A DNA stretch of 39,793 nt. Origin: JACQKT01 sp038063055 (GTDB taxonomy: Bacteria; Patescibacteriota; Minisyncoccia; UBA6257; 2-01-FULL-56-20). Shown piece by piece: positions 1 through 7,376 of the stretch. A program made the position numbers and the translations under genes. Below the pieces are notes generated by a model that saw only the letters and a program-made list of their open reading frames with translations, was not told the origin of the DNA and searched no databases. Each line of letters opens with the position of its first letter. Position 1 is the stretch's first letter. The stretch lies in NCBI GenBank assembly GCA_038063055.1, contig JBBTVY010000020.1, positions 1 through 39,793 on the forward strand, in the 5' to 3' direction.

Positions 1-572
1 ATGCCGAAAATAGGATTTTGGTCGGACGAATTCGCCGGAGGCGCGTTCCACTGCGGGTCGCACGAAAAAGAAGTATCCATTTTGGGCACCTGAGCCGTGC
101 CGCCTATGGCGGTATCCGACATGGTCCAGTCGAAGCCGGAGCCGTTTCCCGTGTCTGTGTGAAAAGAAAGCCAGTATTCGCCGTCAATTTTCTGATTCAG
201 GGAAAAAGAAGTTCTGTCCAAAATAGACTGCGTGGTCATGATTTTCGGAGCGGAGGGCTGTTTCGGCTGCGGTTTTTCAACCATCGGCGGACTTGACGAC
301 GAAAGAGGGGAGGCGATTTTAGGCGTCGACGAAACCGGTTTTATTGTCGTGGTTGTGGCGATAATCGCCGCCGCGAACGACGTTGCTGCAAAGGTGGTTG
401 AAGTTTGCCGGGCGGATTCGGTTGAAGTCGGCGCGGGTAAAATTTCTATCGGAGGCGGGGAATTAATGACGACTATTGTGTTTGGTTGGGTAATAAGCCC
501 CAAGGCGGCAGCGATGGACGCCGCTATTATTGCCGCGCCCTTTTGAACTATGCCGTGAAAAAAATCAAACAT
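1..572 (-). CDS. Membrane-anchored or secreted surface protein, 3' end beyond the window
   Basis: An open frame starts at ATG 572 and reads without a stop to base 1, so about 190 N-terminal residues are visible and the C-terminus lies outside. Residues about 8-35 are hydrophobic and alanine/isoleucine rich, which fits an uncleaved anchor or signal segment. Residues about 38-110 are rich in Ser, Thr, Pro and Ala, a typical surface linker. The visible remainder (about 115-190) is polar with many aromatic, Asp and Gly residues and one Cys, and looks like the start of an extracellular beta-rich domain. I do not recognise the family. A promoter-like pair lies just upstream, inside the 3' end of the nuclease gene, so it may be transcribed alone. 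Confidence 0.7.
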   Translation of the reverse strand, partial: MFDFFHGIVQKGAAIIAASIAAALGLITQPNTIVVINSPPPIEILPAPTSTESARQTSTTFAATSFAAAIIATTTTIKPVSSTPKIASPLSSSSPPMVEKPQPKQPSAPKIMTTQSILDRTSFSLNQKIDGEYWLSFHTDTGNGSGFDWTMSDTAIGGTAQVPKMDTSFSCDPQWNAPPANSSDQNPIFG

Positions 573-608
573 CGTTTAGGTTAAAGTCGGCGTATTTTAA
601 CCGACAAT

Positions 609-637
609 ATTATAAATACCCAACCTTTTTCAACCAA
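609..637 (-). promoter_or_regulatory. Sigma-70-like promoter for the surface protein gene
   Basis: On the minus strand TTGGTT (637-632), a 17-base spacer and TATAAT (614-609) precede ATG 572 by about 36 bases. The -10 overlaps the stop codon of the nuclease gene. Spacing and -10 match the consensus; there is no experimental support. Confidence 0.4.
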
Positions 638-1392
638 ACTTCGTTCTCCCACTCCCATAGGCGTTTGGCGCCGAGAAACGCCTCGAAGTCGTTTTGCCAG
701 TAAGGGAATTCCTGGAATTCTATGTCGCCTTCGACTTCCGACCAGTCGTGTTCGCACACTTTCATTTTTTCTTTGCTGAAGCCGCCATTCTTTCTCCAAA
801 AACTTATTTTCTCCCGTCCGCCCTTAGTGCGTCTGGTCGCTCCGCATTTTAGGCAGCGCTGAATCTGGTCGATTTTCAATATCCATCTCGTCTGGAGGTG
901 CTGGAACTGGTCTTTGAGAGCAGCCATGTAAGCCGCCGTCTGGAGATTGTAATCGCGATAGATGCCTTGCGAAGTTTTTATGTCGAGAACCCCAAACTTT
1001 CCGTCGATGAGCGCCATAACGTCGATTGTGCCCGCATAACGGTGCCCGTGATGGAAAATCTGCCTTTCGACGTATTCCGGGGAAGTTTGTATGTTCTTCG
1101 TCTCTATGAATTTCCGAAAAGCTTTTATCGCCGGTTTTATTGTTTCATCGACTTCCGGGTTTTGGCCGAGCAAAATCGCTTCGGCGGCTTCGTGAACAAG
1201 CGTACCCTCTGCGGCCGATTGTTCGGTTATTTTCTGGCTTGCTTTGAAGCTTTCCTGCTCGGCGTAAAACCTGTACAGCGCCGGCTTGGCTTTGATGGAT
1301 ACGATTTTGGTAACCCTCGGATACCAGATGCCGTCTATAATATACCCGTTGGCTTCTTTAAATCCTTCCGGGGTGGAATAGTAATCGAACAT
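610..1392 (-). CDS. PD-(D/E)XK nuclease, RecB/Cas4-like
   Basis: This 260-residue protein has the core motifs of RecB-type nucleases: His67 in GTLVHEAAE, Asp124 in GTIDV, Asp137 and Lys139 in LDIKTS, and the Q151xxxY155 motif. These are the metal-binding and catalytic positions of the fold, so an active DNA exonuclease or endonuclease is likely. After the core, Cys180, Cys183, Cys213 and His215 could form a small zinc site. That differs from the four-Cys iron-sulfur cluster of Cas4 or AddB. No helicase, cas gene or CRISPR array is nearby, so a general repair or DNA-processing role is more likely than CRISPR adaptation. The cellular partner is unknown. The start ATG 1392 is the first in frame. 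Confidence 0.75.
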   Translation of the reverse strand: MFDYYSTPEGFKEANGYIIDGIWYPRVTKIVSIKAKPALYRFYAEQESFKASQKITEQSAAEGTLVHEAAEAILLGQNPEVDETIKPAIKAFRKFIETKNIQTSPEYVERQIFHHGHRYAGTIDVMALIDGKFGVLDIKTSQGIYRDYNLQTAAYMAALKDQFQHLQTRWILKIDQIQRCLKCGATRRTKGGREKISFWRKNGGFSKEKMKVCEHDWSEVEGDIEFQEFPYWQNDFEAFLGAKRLWEWENEVWLKKVGYL

Positions 1393-1407
1393 AATATTGT
1401 TGAAATT

Positions 1408-1521
1408 CCTAATTACTAATGTCTAATCAAATCCCAAAAGCCGAATGACCAAAATTTAGAAATTAGAAATTCCGTAATTTTGGTTATTAATTAGTAATTA
1501 GGTCAATTAGAAATTAGACAT
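1408..1521. repeat. AT-rich inverted-repeat cluster
   Basis: CCTAATTACTAAT (1408-1420) is perfectly inverted at 1490-1502, and AATGTCTAAT (about 1417-1426) is inverted at the far right end. The space between is filled with ATTAGAAATT-like words. It occupies the whole gap between the nuclease gene and murC and may fold as a terminator for murC. Confidence 0.5.
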
Positions 1522-3134
1522 TATTTTACCAGCGAATCGGTATAATTTACAATATTTCCGGCGCCCATCATTATAATTACGGCTGGTTTTTGTTTTTTGG
1601 GGGGCGTGTGTCCGGCATTTTTATCGACTCGTAGCGAGCTTTGTCGAACAGTAGGGCAGGGGAACGAGCGGTTTGATAAAAGGATTTCAAGCGCGTTTTT
1701 AAGATTTTTGAGTTCTTTCACATAAAAAACCAACCGGAGCGGTTCAGACTTGTGGTGAGCTTGTCGAACCATTTTTTGCATTGATTTTACCAGCGCTTCG
1801 GAATCGTACTTGGAGCCGGAGGACGACCCGCCTGCTCGCCTGCGCGGCCAGGCGCGGGCAGGTTCGCGGCCGGCGACTTTATAAATCGGCAGGATGACGG
1901 TCTTGTCGGCTTCATTGAAGGCGGTTTTAAATTCTTTGAATAAAAGCTTCAATCTTTCGGCCTGGTGCGGCTGGAAAACGCAAATCAGTTCATAATTGGG
2001 GAATTTTTCCCTGAACGCCGCGAGGGTCGCTTTTATTTCGGTCGGGTGATGGGCGTAATCGTCGTAAACCCGACACCCGACACCCGACACCCAAAACTTG
2101 CCCCTGTATTCCATCCGGCGCCAGGAGCCGTTGTATTTCGAAATAGAAGAAAGAAAAACTTTTTCGCTTATTCCGAGAAACTTTGACAAACAAAAGATTG
2201 ATAAAGCGTTTGAAATATTGTGTTTGCCGGGCAATTTTATATGTTTTTTTATTTTGTCGACTTCTTTGTTCCGAAGTGAATACCATTCAACGCGCAAGTT
2301 GTTGGATTTTCTTATTTTATCGATTTTTTGACTCAATGAATGGAGCATTTCGTTGTCGCGATTCAAAATCAGCGCGCCGCCGCGAGTTCTCGAAAAAAAT
2401 TCCAGAAAAGATTTTTTTATTTTCTCCGTACTTTTGAAATAGTCGAGATGTTCTCTGTCAAGATTAGTCGCTATGGCGAAGGCGGGGGAGTAGTTTAAAA
2501 AGGCGTCTTTGTATTCGTCTGCTTCGAGCACCAAATAAGGCGTCTTTCCTTCAGCATTGTTCCCCTCGATACGGCTCGGGGCAGGCAGGGCAAGCCCCGC
2601 CCGGAAATTTTTATTTCCGAGTTCTTTCAATCTTGTGCCTATGATTATCGTCGGGTCCAGCCCGGCTTTTACGAGCATCAAGCCGGCCATTGCCGTCGTG
2701 GTGCTTTTGCCGTGCATGCCGGAAACGCAGATGGTTTTATAAAATTTTGTCATTTCGCCGAGGGCTTCGGGATATGAAAGTATTGGTATCTTCCGCCGCC
2801 CAGCTTCCTTAAATTCCGGATTATCCGGCCTTATGGCCTGACTATTTATGAATAAGCCACAGCTAGCCGGAATATTGGCCTTTTTATGGCCAATTTTGGC
2901 CTTTATACCGACCTTTTTAAGTTCTTGGTAAATGGGGTTTAAAGCGATGTCCGAGCCGGAAACAGCCCATTTTTGAGCCAAAAACCACTGAGCCAGAGAG
3001 CTTACCCCTATGCCTAAAATACCGGCAAAATGGACGGATTTAGGTTCTATATCAGCCCAGGGCTGACCCGCCCTGGGCTGAAAAGAAAAGGGTTCTTTGG
3101 TTGGGGGATATTGGTTTTTGGGGTGTTTATTCAT
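1521..3134 (-). CDS. murC: UDP-N-acetylmuramate--L-alanine ligase (MurC)
   Basis: MurC adds L-Ala to UDP-MurNAc, the first step of the stem peptide, in the cytoplasm. The Rossmann start HFAGILGIGVSSLA (about 35-48), the ATP loop SGMHGKSTTTA (about 138-148), LEADEYKDAFLNYSP and the DDYAHHPTEI motif identify it. At 537 residues it exceeds the usual 450-490. The excess lies in five short segments encoded by GC-rich palindromic repeats (residues about 19-28, 176-191, 424-434, 455-464 and 496-503), all in frame and mostly in expected surface loops. The core motifs are intact, so I take it to be functional rather than a pseudogene. The start at 3134 gives an about 33-residue tail before the Rossmann fold, which includes the first insert. 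Confidence 0.93.
   Translation of the reverse strand: MNKHPKNQYPPTKEPFSFQPRAGQPWADIEPKSVHFAGILGIGVSSLAQWFLAQKWAVSGSDIALNPIYQELKKVGIKAKIGHKKANIPASCGLFINSQAIRPDNPEFKEAGRRKIPILSYPEALGEMTKFYKTICVSGMHGKSTTTAMAGLMLVKAGLDPTIIIGTRLKELGNKNFRAGLALPAPSRIEGNNAEGKTPYLVLEADEYKDAFLNYSPAFAIATNLDREHLDYFKSTEKIKKSFLEFFSRTRGGALILNRDNEMLHSLSQKIDKIRKSNNLRVEWYSLRNKEVDKIKKHIKLPGKHNISNALSIFCLSKFLGISEKVFLSSISKYNGSWRRMEYRGKFWVSGVGCRVYDDYAHHPTEIKATLAAFREKFPNYELICVFQPHQAERLKLLFKEFKTAFNEADKTVILPIYKVAGREPARAWPRRRAGGSSSGSKYDSEALVKSMQKMVRQAHHKSEPLRLVFYVKELKNLKNALEILLSNRSFPCPTVRQSSLRVDKNAGHTPPKKQKPAVIIMMGAGNIVNYTDSLVK
1625..1646. repeat. Palindromic element in murC codons about 496-503
   Basis: CGACTCG-TAG-CGAG followed by TTGTCG gives a short hairpin with CTCG/CGAG arms inside an extended CGAC/GTCG pair. 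It is translated in frame within the C-terminal domain of MurC, where family members do not normally have this segment. Confidence 0.55.
1741..1770. repeat. Palindromic element in murC encoding VRQAHHK
   Basis: GGTTC (1741-1745) and GAACC (1766-1770) flank TGGTGAGCTTGTC. On the coding strand it reads as MVRQAHHK (residues about 455-464). I know this peptide as a recurring repeat-derived insert in CPR proteins; that recurrence is from memory and was not searched. Confidence 0.55.
1831..1862. repeat. Nested GC-rich palindrome in murC codons about 424-434
   Basis: Nested arms CCTGC/GCAGG and CGCCTG/CAGGCG surround a CGCGGC loop. The coding strand reads as an Arg/Pro/Ala-rich stretch (REPARAWPRRRAGG), unlike the rest of the protein in composition. 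Confidence 0.65.
2562..2605. repeat. GC-rich palindromic element in murC codons about 176-191
   Basis: CCCC/GGGG and GGGGC/GCCCC arms overlap in this segment. It encodes PAPSRIEGNNAEGK, inserted just before the conserved PYLVLEADE strand of the MurC central domain. Confidence 0.55.
3053..3080. repeat. Inverted repeat in the murC N-terminal tail
   Basis: CAGCCCAGGGC (3053-3063) and GCCCTGGGCTG (3070-3080) are perfect 11-bp arms around a 6-base loop. Translated in frame as QPRAGQPWAD (residues 19-28) ahead of the Rossmann fold. Confidence 0.8.
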
Positions 3135-3174
3135 TATTGTATCTGTCGCCCAATATAGGTTTTACGACATATCA

Positions 3175-3180
3175 ATTATA
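3175..3180 (-). promoter_or_regulatory. -10 element upstream of murC
   Basis: A perfect TATAAT on the minus strand lies about 41 bases before ATG 3134, in the 66-bp gap after the small secreted gene. The -35 region (about 3198-3203, TAATTT) is weak, so this is tentative. Confidence 0.35.
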
Positions 3181-3200
3181 CACAACGATTTAAATTTAAA

Positions 3201-3605
3201 TTAACGTAAAATCAATAATCCCTGTTTTATAAGTTCGCTTATCGCGTTTAAAATCCAGACAAAAAAATTTCCGACAGATTTGACGATTTTGATTAAAATC
3301 AAATAAATCCCGGACAAAAAGCTGTTTTCGAGAATACCTCTTAAAAATCGAGTAAGGTCGAATTGGCTTATTTTGGTGAGCCCAACCGGGTTTTGCGCCG
3401 GAGCCGCGCCGATGTATTTGCCAACTTGATTGTTTATCTCGTTATTTATGTTTTTGGCGCCGTTAATAAATTCGTTAAATAGAGACGGTAAATTAATTCC
3501 GTTGAATCCGGTTGTCGGCGATGGCTGGAAAGAAATTTCCGCCCTGGAAAATCCCGGAGCCAATAGAGCGGCGATAAATAAAAACAACAACAGAAATGAT
3601 TTCAT
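3201..3605 (-). CDS. Small secreted or membrane protein of unknown function
   Basis: This 134-residue protein has a clear signal peptide (Lys then about 15 hydrophobic residues, cleavage likely near SRA-E at about 22). A polar, Asn-rich middle follows, then a C-terminal hydrophobic segment (about 95-130, FLSGIYLILIKIVKSVGNFFVWIL) that could be membrane-bound or amphipathic. I see no catalytic motif. It lies between the MurE-like ligase and murC on the same strand, with 19 bases after the ligase stop, so it may share a transcript with the cell-wall genes. Function unknown. Confidence 0.65.
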   Translation of the reverse strand: MKSFLLLFLFIAALLAPGFSRAEISFQPSPTTGFNGINLPSLFNEFINGAKNINNEINNQVGKYIGAAPAQNPVGLTKISQFDLTRFLRGILENSFLSGIYLILIKIVKSVGNFFVWILNAISELIKQGLLILR

Positions 3606-3624
3606 TTTATCGTCAATATCGTTT

Positions 3625-4965
3625 TCATTTTAGCGTTTTTTCTAATTCTTGGCGAGCGACTTCGCGATCGTCCCAGGGAATTTTTTCGGAGCCGATAATC
3701 ATTGATTGTTCTGCTCCTTTGCCGGTAATAAGTATGACTGAATCCCTTTCAGCAAGATTAATTGCTCGCCTTATCCCCTCTCTGCGGTCAGTAATCGTGA
3801 ATAAATTTTTATTTCTTATTTTACCGGCCGCTTCGGTTGCGCGCGCGATATCTTCGATAATTTCTTCCGGATTGTCTTCATAGGGGTCGACGTTCGTCAC
3901 TACGACATAGTCGCTTTTTTCAGCCGCTAACTTTCCCATTATTGGTCTTTTTTCCTTGTCTCGGCCGCCGCCCTCGGCGCCGAGAACAACTATTATTTTT
4001 GCGCCCGGCTTTTTTCCGCCAGGAGCGGATCCGCTCCTGGCGGACATTTCTCCGACGGCGTCGAGGGCGGCCGTCATACTCTGGCCGTCATGGGCATAAT
4101 CAACGAAGACGTCGAAATTTTGTCCTGCTTCGATTTTTTCCATGCGTCCAGGCACCAGAAACAGACTTTTAAGTCCTTTCTTGATTGATTCTTTATCGAT
4201 ACCAAGCGCGCTCGCGGCCGCCATCGCGCCCAAGGCGTTCAGAGCGTTGAAATTACCCTTTACTCCGAGTTCGTATTTCTCCCCGCCAACTCTAAAAGAA
4301 ACAATGCCATCTTCCGTTTTTACGGAATCGGCGGTTAAATCAGAGCCGCTTTTTAAGCCATAGGTTATTTTTTTATCGGCTGGCGGAGCGAGAAAAAGAG
4401 CTTTGTCTTCGTTGTCGGAATTGACCACTATCACTTTGGGAATTTTTTGTCCGTTTATCGTTTTGCGCGGTTCTTTGTAAAGTTCTTCAAAAACTTTTAA
4501 ATGCATTTTTTTACAGCGCTCAAAATCCCAGCGGTGAACGGCAAGATGTTCAGGATAAAGCGTGGTAAGGACGGCCACATCGTAAAAAATCCCCTTTTGC
4601 CGCCATTGCTCGACGCCTTCGGAAGGAGTTTCGACGACGGCATAGCGGCAACCAGCCGCGACCATTTCCCTTAAAAGTTTTTGAAGAACGAATCTGCCCG
4701 GCATGGTCATATGGTATTCGTTAAGCCGCTCTTCTTTGCCGATCCGGAAATTGGCTGTCCCCGTTAAACCGGTCTTATTTCCCGCCGCTTCCAGTATCGA
4801 CCAGATAAAATTGGCGGTACTGGTCTTGCCACGGGTCCCGAGAACGCCGATAATAACCATTTTTTTCGAGGGAAAACCGTAAAAGAAAGCCCCGAGATAA
4901 GCCAAAAACCAGTGATAAAAACTTATTAAAAAATCGGGAATAAAAAATTTTATTATTTTTTTCAT
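3625..4965 (-). CDS. MurE-like Mur ligase lacking the N-terminal UDP-binding domain
   Basis: The ATP loop GTRGKTS (43-49), HMTMPGRF, LYPEHLAVH, a central VFVDYAHDGQSM and a C-terminal GKGAEQ place it in the Mur ligase family, closest to MurE (UDP-MurNAc-tripeptide synthetase). MurE normally has about 90 residues of uridine-binding domain before the ATP loop. Here there are only 42, and residues 1-35 are hydrophobic and possibly membrane-associated. The DNPR motif that selects meso-diaminopimelate in MurE is not visible; the corresponding region reads TNVDPYEDNP, so the third amino acid cannot be predicted. A perfect 30-bp palindrome encodes residues about 307-317. Start ATG 4965 abuts an inverted-repeat element. 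Confidence 0.8.
   Translation of the reverse strand: MKKIIKFFIPDFLISFYHWFLAYLGAFFYGFPSKKMVIIGVLGTRGKTSTANFIWSILEAAGNKTGLTGTANFRIGKEERLNEYHMTMPGRFVLQKLLREMVAAGCRYAVVETPSEGVEQWRQKGIFYDVAVLTTLYPEHLAVHRWDFERCKKMHLKVFEELYKEPRKTINGQKIPKVIVVNSDNEDKALFLAPPADKKITYGLKSGSDLTADSVKTEDGIVSFRVGGEKYELGVKGNFNALNALGAMAAASALGIDKESIKKGLKSLFLVPGRMEKIEAGQNFDVFVDYAHDGQSMTAALDAVGEMSARSGSAPGGKKPGAKIIVVLGAEGGGRDKEKRPIMGKLAAEKSDYVVVTNVDPYEDNPEEIIEDIARATEAAGKIRNKNLFTITDRREGIRRAINLAERDSVILITGKGAEQSMIIGSEKIPWDDREVARQELEKTLK
4015..4044. repeat. Perfect 30-bp palindrome inside the MurE-like gene
   Basis: TCCGCCAGGAGCGGA is followed directly by its exact reverse complement. It encodes a Ser/Gly/Ala-rich loop (residues about 307-317) just before the IIVVLGAEGGG strand and keeps the frame. 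Confidence 0.9.
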
Positions 4966-5086
4966 CCCGTTAGAAGCAGATTGTCTTCAGACAATCGTAA
5001 ATAAGTGATTTTATCGGAAATCGACTTTTTATATCTGAAATGGAAAATGTATTTGCAAAAATCATGGATTTGTTGCTTCTAACGGG
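4966..5086. repeat. 121-bp element with 13-bp terminal inverted repeats
   Basis: CCCGTTAGAAGCA (4966-4978) is perfectly inverted at 5074-5086. An inner hairpin GATTGTC-TTCA-GACAATC lies beside the left arm. It fills the gap between the FemAB-like gene and the MurE-like gene, touching the latter's start codon. It looks like a small non-coding repeat element; no flanking target duplication was seen. Confidence 0.7.
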
Positions 5087-5093
5087 ACTCATT

Positions 5094-6071
5094 TTAACCG
5101 ACCAGTTTCTTTACCAAATTATAAATCAAGTAGCCCGGCTTATTAAAAACGTAATCCCACGCGCCCGCCGAATCTACTTCTTCTCCGCCGAAACTTTTTT
5201 TGAAGGCGGTGATTTTCGCCCAATTTTTGTTTTCGCTGCTCACGCCCCAAAAATCGAAATGGCGGTATCCTTCTTTTTTCGCTTGGCGTATTGCCTGCCA
5301 AAGCAGATAGGTCGGAGCGTTGAATTTTCCGTATCCGCCCATGGAGCCGGCGAAAAGGTAAAAAACCCGGTCGCCGAAATAAACAAACACGGCCGCGGCC
5401 ACTTCTTTTCCCTCCGCGCTTGCTATCGCTATTTTTGACGAACACTCCCCTTCCAGGCCGGCAACTTGCTCGTAATAATATTTTGGATAGGTTTTCAACC
5501 CGTGCCGCCGGTTTGTGTCAAAAAATATTTTCCAGAATACCTCGAATTTTTTTTCTTTGTCTTCGCCGCTTAAAAATTCAACCGTCACTCCCCTTTTTTC
5601 CGCCGTGCGTATTGAATACCGGGTATCGTGCTCCATCCCCTCCAGAATATCTTTTTCATCTTTGGCCAGGTCGATAATTAGCGTGGTTTTGGGCTGGACT
5701 GGTTTCGCGGGACGGAAACCCGCCTCGTTTAGAATTTTTTGAATTGGCTGGCCTCCGAATTCCCGATTAAGCGGTTCAATTCTTAAGAAAATGGGTTTTT
5801 TTAAATATTCGCTTTTTGCTATCGCTTTCGTGAAGCTTGACCAAGAGCCGGCTGTCGTATCGCGAATAATCGGTCCATGAGGAACATAAATGTACGTTTG
5901 ACCAAATGGCAGGGTTTGCTCTATTGTCGAAGCCAAAAGACCCGAAATATTCAGCCGTAAAACGCGCCGTCCGAGTTTTTTTTGAAGTTCGCCCCATTGC
6001 CAGCTTTGCAAAAAGGAAGGGTGAGAAACGATTTCTCTGTTCCAAAGATTTTTATCGTCAACAGCAATCAT
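5094..6071 (-). CDS. FemAB/FemX-family peptidoglycan aminoacyltransferase
   Basis: This 325-residue protein matches FemAB-type enzymes, which use aminoacyl-tRNA to add amino acids to lipid II or UDP-MurNAc-pentapeptide. Visible features are SWQWGELQKKLG near the N-terminus, the MEHDTRYSIRTAEKRGV segment (about 150), TNRRHGLKTYP, FLFAGSMGGYG-like residues and the HFDFWGVSSE motif near the C-terminus. Both GNAT-like halves appear present at normal length. No separate tRNA-binding arm is obvious. It overlaps the upstream M23 peptidase by 4 bp, which implies translational coupling, and sits among cell-wall genes. The donor amino acid cannot be read from sequence; gltX in the same cluster is suggestive only. 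Confidence 0.85.
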   Translation of the reverse strand: MIAVDDKNLWNREIVSHPSFLQSWQWGELQKKLGRRVLRLNISGLLASTIEQTLPFGQTYIYVPHGPIIRDTTAGSWSSFTKAIAKSEYLKKPIFLRIEPLNREFGGQPIQKILNEAGFRPAKPVQPKTTLIIDLAKDEKDILEGMEHDTRYSIRTAEKRGVTVEFLSGEDKEKKFEVFWKIFFDTNRRHGLKTYPKYYYEQVAGLEGECSSKIAIASAEGKEVAAAVFVYFGDRVFYLFAGSMGGYGKFNAPTYLLWQAIRQAKKEGYRHFDFWGVSSENKNWAKITAFKKSFGGEEVDSAGAWDYVFNKPGYLIYNLVKKLVG

Positions 6072-7375
6072 TTTTTAATAGAAACATAAAGAAATGGGTT
6101 GATATCTCCGCCGACGGGCATCGGGCCGCAACTCGATGGCTTTGTGCCCTCAGGATAGCCGGGACGTGCCGGCGTGATGGTCTGAGTTGCGAAAACCGTA
6201 AAGTGGGTGTGCGGACCGGTCGCCCATCCGGTTTTGCCGACATAGCCGATTAATTGTCCACGCGTGACTTTTTGGCCGGTGGAAACGATGTAAAGCGACA
6301 AATGGCCGTACAGGGTGGTTAAGCCGTTATTATGTTTTATGACGATAAATTTGCCGTAAGCGGCGCGTGGACAAAAACGGTCTTGATTGCCGACGTTAAT
6401 AACAGTTCCATCCTCGGCGGCAAACACTTCCGTGCCGACGGGCGCGCCGAGGTCAATGCCGTTATGCCATTTGCTTCCGTAAGTTTTAACGGCGAATTCT
6501 GTCTTGCCATAGCCCTGAGTCAAATGCCCTTTAGGCACCGGGTCTAAAAGAACAAAAGGCCTGGGAATTGGCAGGAGATTAGGGTCGATGTTTTTTCGGA
6601 GCTCCGATTCGATTTTTTCAATTTCCTCGGAGATTTCCCGCTGGCGTTTTTCTATTTCGGAAAGCTGGGCCTGATAAATTTTTTCCTGATTTTTTGTCTG
6701 GACAAAAACCGTCTGTTGTTCTTCTTTTTGATTCGTTATTATGGATTTCCGGGCGGATAAATTATTCTGATGCAATTGTATATCCGAAATCTTCGAACTC
6801 TTTTCATTTAATTTTTCGGCGTATTCTTCACCCAAGCCGACAAGGTTTTCGACATCAAGCTTAAGTTGGTTCCGCATGTTTGAAAGAGATTGCGTTTCCA
6901 TTATGCCGTCCGCCAGAGTTCTGTTTTTAAGGAAAAGCGCCAAAAGATTCGAATTTTCATTGTCGTTTTTTTGCATATTGAGGAGGAGCTGATTGATGGC
7001 CGCTTTTTTATCGTCAATGGACGACTGAATGTCCCTAATATCGAAATTCAATGAATCAACTTCAAAGCTAAGTTTCTGAACCGAAACAGAATCTTCCTTT
7101 ATGTTCAAATTGAGCTGGTTGATGGTGTTTTGATAAATATTAAGCTGTTTTTGAAGCGTTTGCCGCTGGCTCTGTGTTTGAGTGAGATTTTTCTGGGTTT
7201 CCTGAATCTGGCTGTTTATGCTTTGAAGTTCCTGTGCCTTTTCCTGGATTTTCGCCTGCAGGTCTTCTTTTGAAGTCGGCGTGCTTGAAACAGTCTGTCC
7301 GAACGTTTCCAGGAAAGAGCCTCCCCAAATAACAACGGCAATAAAAAAAGTTATTTGTATTTTTTTAAAAGCCAT
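6068..7375 (-). CDS. Secreted coiled-coil M23 (LytM) peptidoglycan endopeptidase
   Basis: An N-terminal signal or anchor (about 5-27) precedes a long coiled coil (about 30-265, Gln/Glu/Lys/Leu rich) and a C-terminal LytM domain. The zinc motifs are complete: HNGIDLG, LYGHLS and GPHTHF, so the peptidase should be active, unlike EnvC-type activators. The architecture resembles the EnvC/NlpD group that splits septal peptidoglycan. I chose ATG 7375 (MAFKK). A TTG at 7384 would add three residues and overlap gltX. With ATG, the gltX stop ends one base before the start, so the genes are tightly linked. The downstream FemAB-like gene overlaps the end by 4 bp. Confidence 0.9.
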   Translation of the reverse strand: MAFKKIQITFFIAVVIWGGSFLETFGQTVSSTPTSKEDLQAKIQEKAQELQSINSQIQETQKNLTQTQSQRQTLQKQLNIYQNTINQLNLNIKEDSVSVQKLSFEVDSLNFDIRDIQSSIDDKKAAINQLLLNMQKNDNENSNLLALFLKNRTLADGIMETQSLSNMRNQLKLDVENLVGLGEEYAEKLNEKSSKISDIQLHQNNLSARKSIITNQKEEQQTVFVQTKNQEKIYQAQLSEIEKRQREISEEIEKIESELRKNIDPNLLPIPRPFVLLDPVPKGHLTQGYGKTEFAVKTYGSKWHNGIDLGAPVGTEVFAAEDGTVINVGNQDRFCPRAAYGKFIVIKHNNGLTTLYGHLSLYIVSTGQKVTRGQLIGYVGKTGWATGPHTHFTVFATQTITPARPGYPEGTKPSSCGPMPVGGDINPFLYVSIKK

Positions 7376-7376
7376 G

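Noticed and set aside
610..1392. Cas4 CRISPR adaptation nuclease
   Set aside because: There are no neighbouring cas genes or array, and the cysteine pattern does not match the Cas4 cluster.
1521..3134. murC as a pseudogene because of its odd segments
   Set aside because: The frame is intact and all ATP- and substrate-binding motifs are present; the extra segments are confined to repeats.
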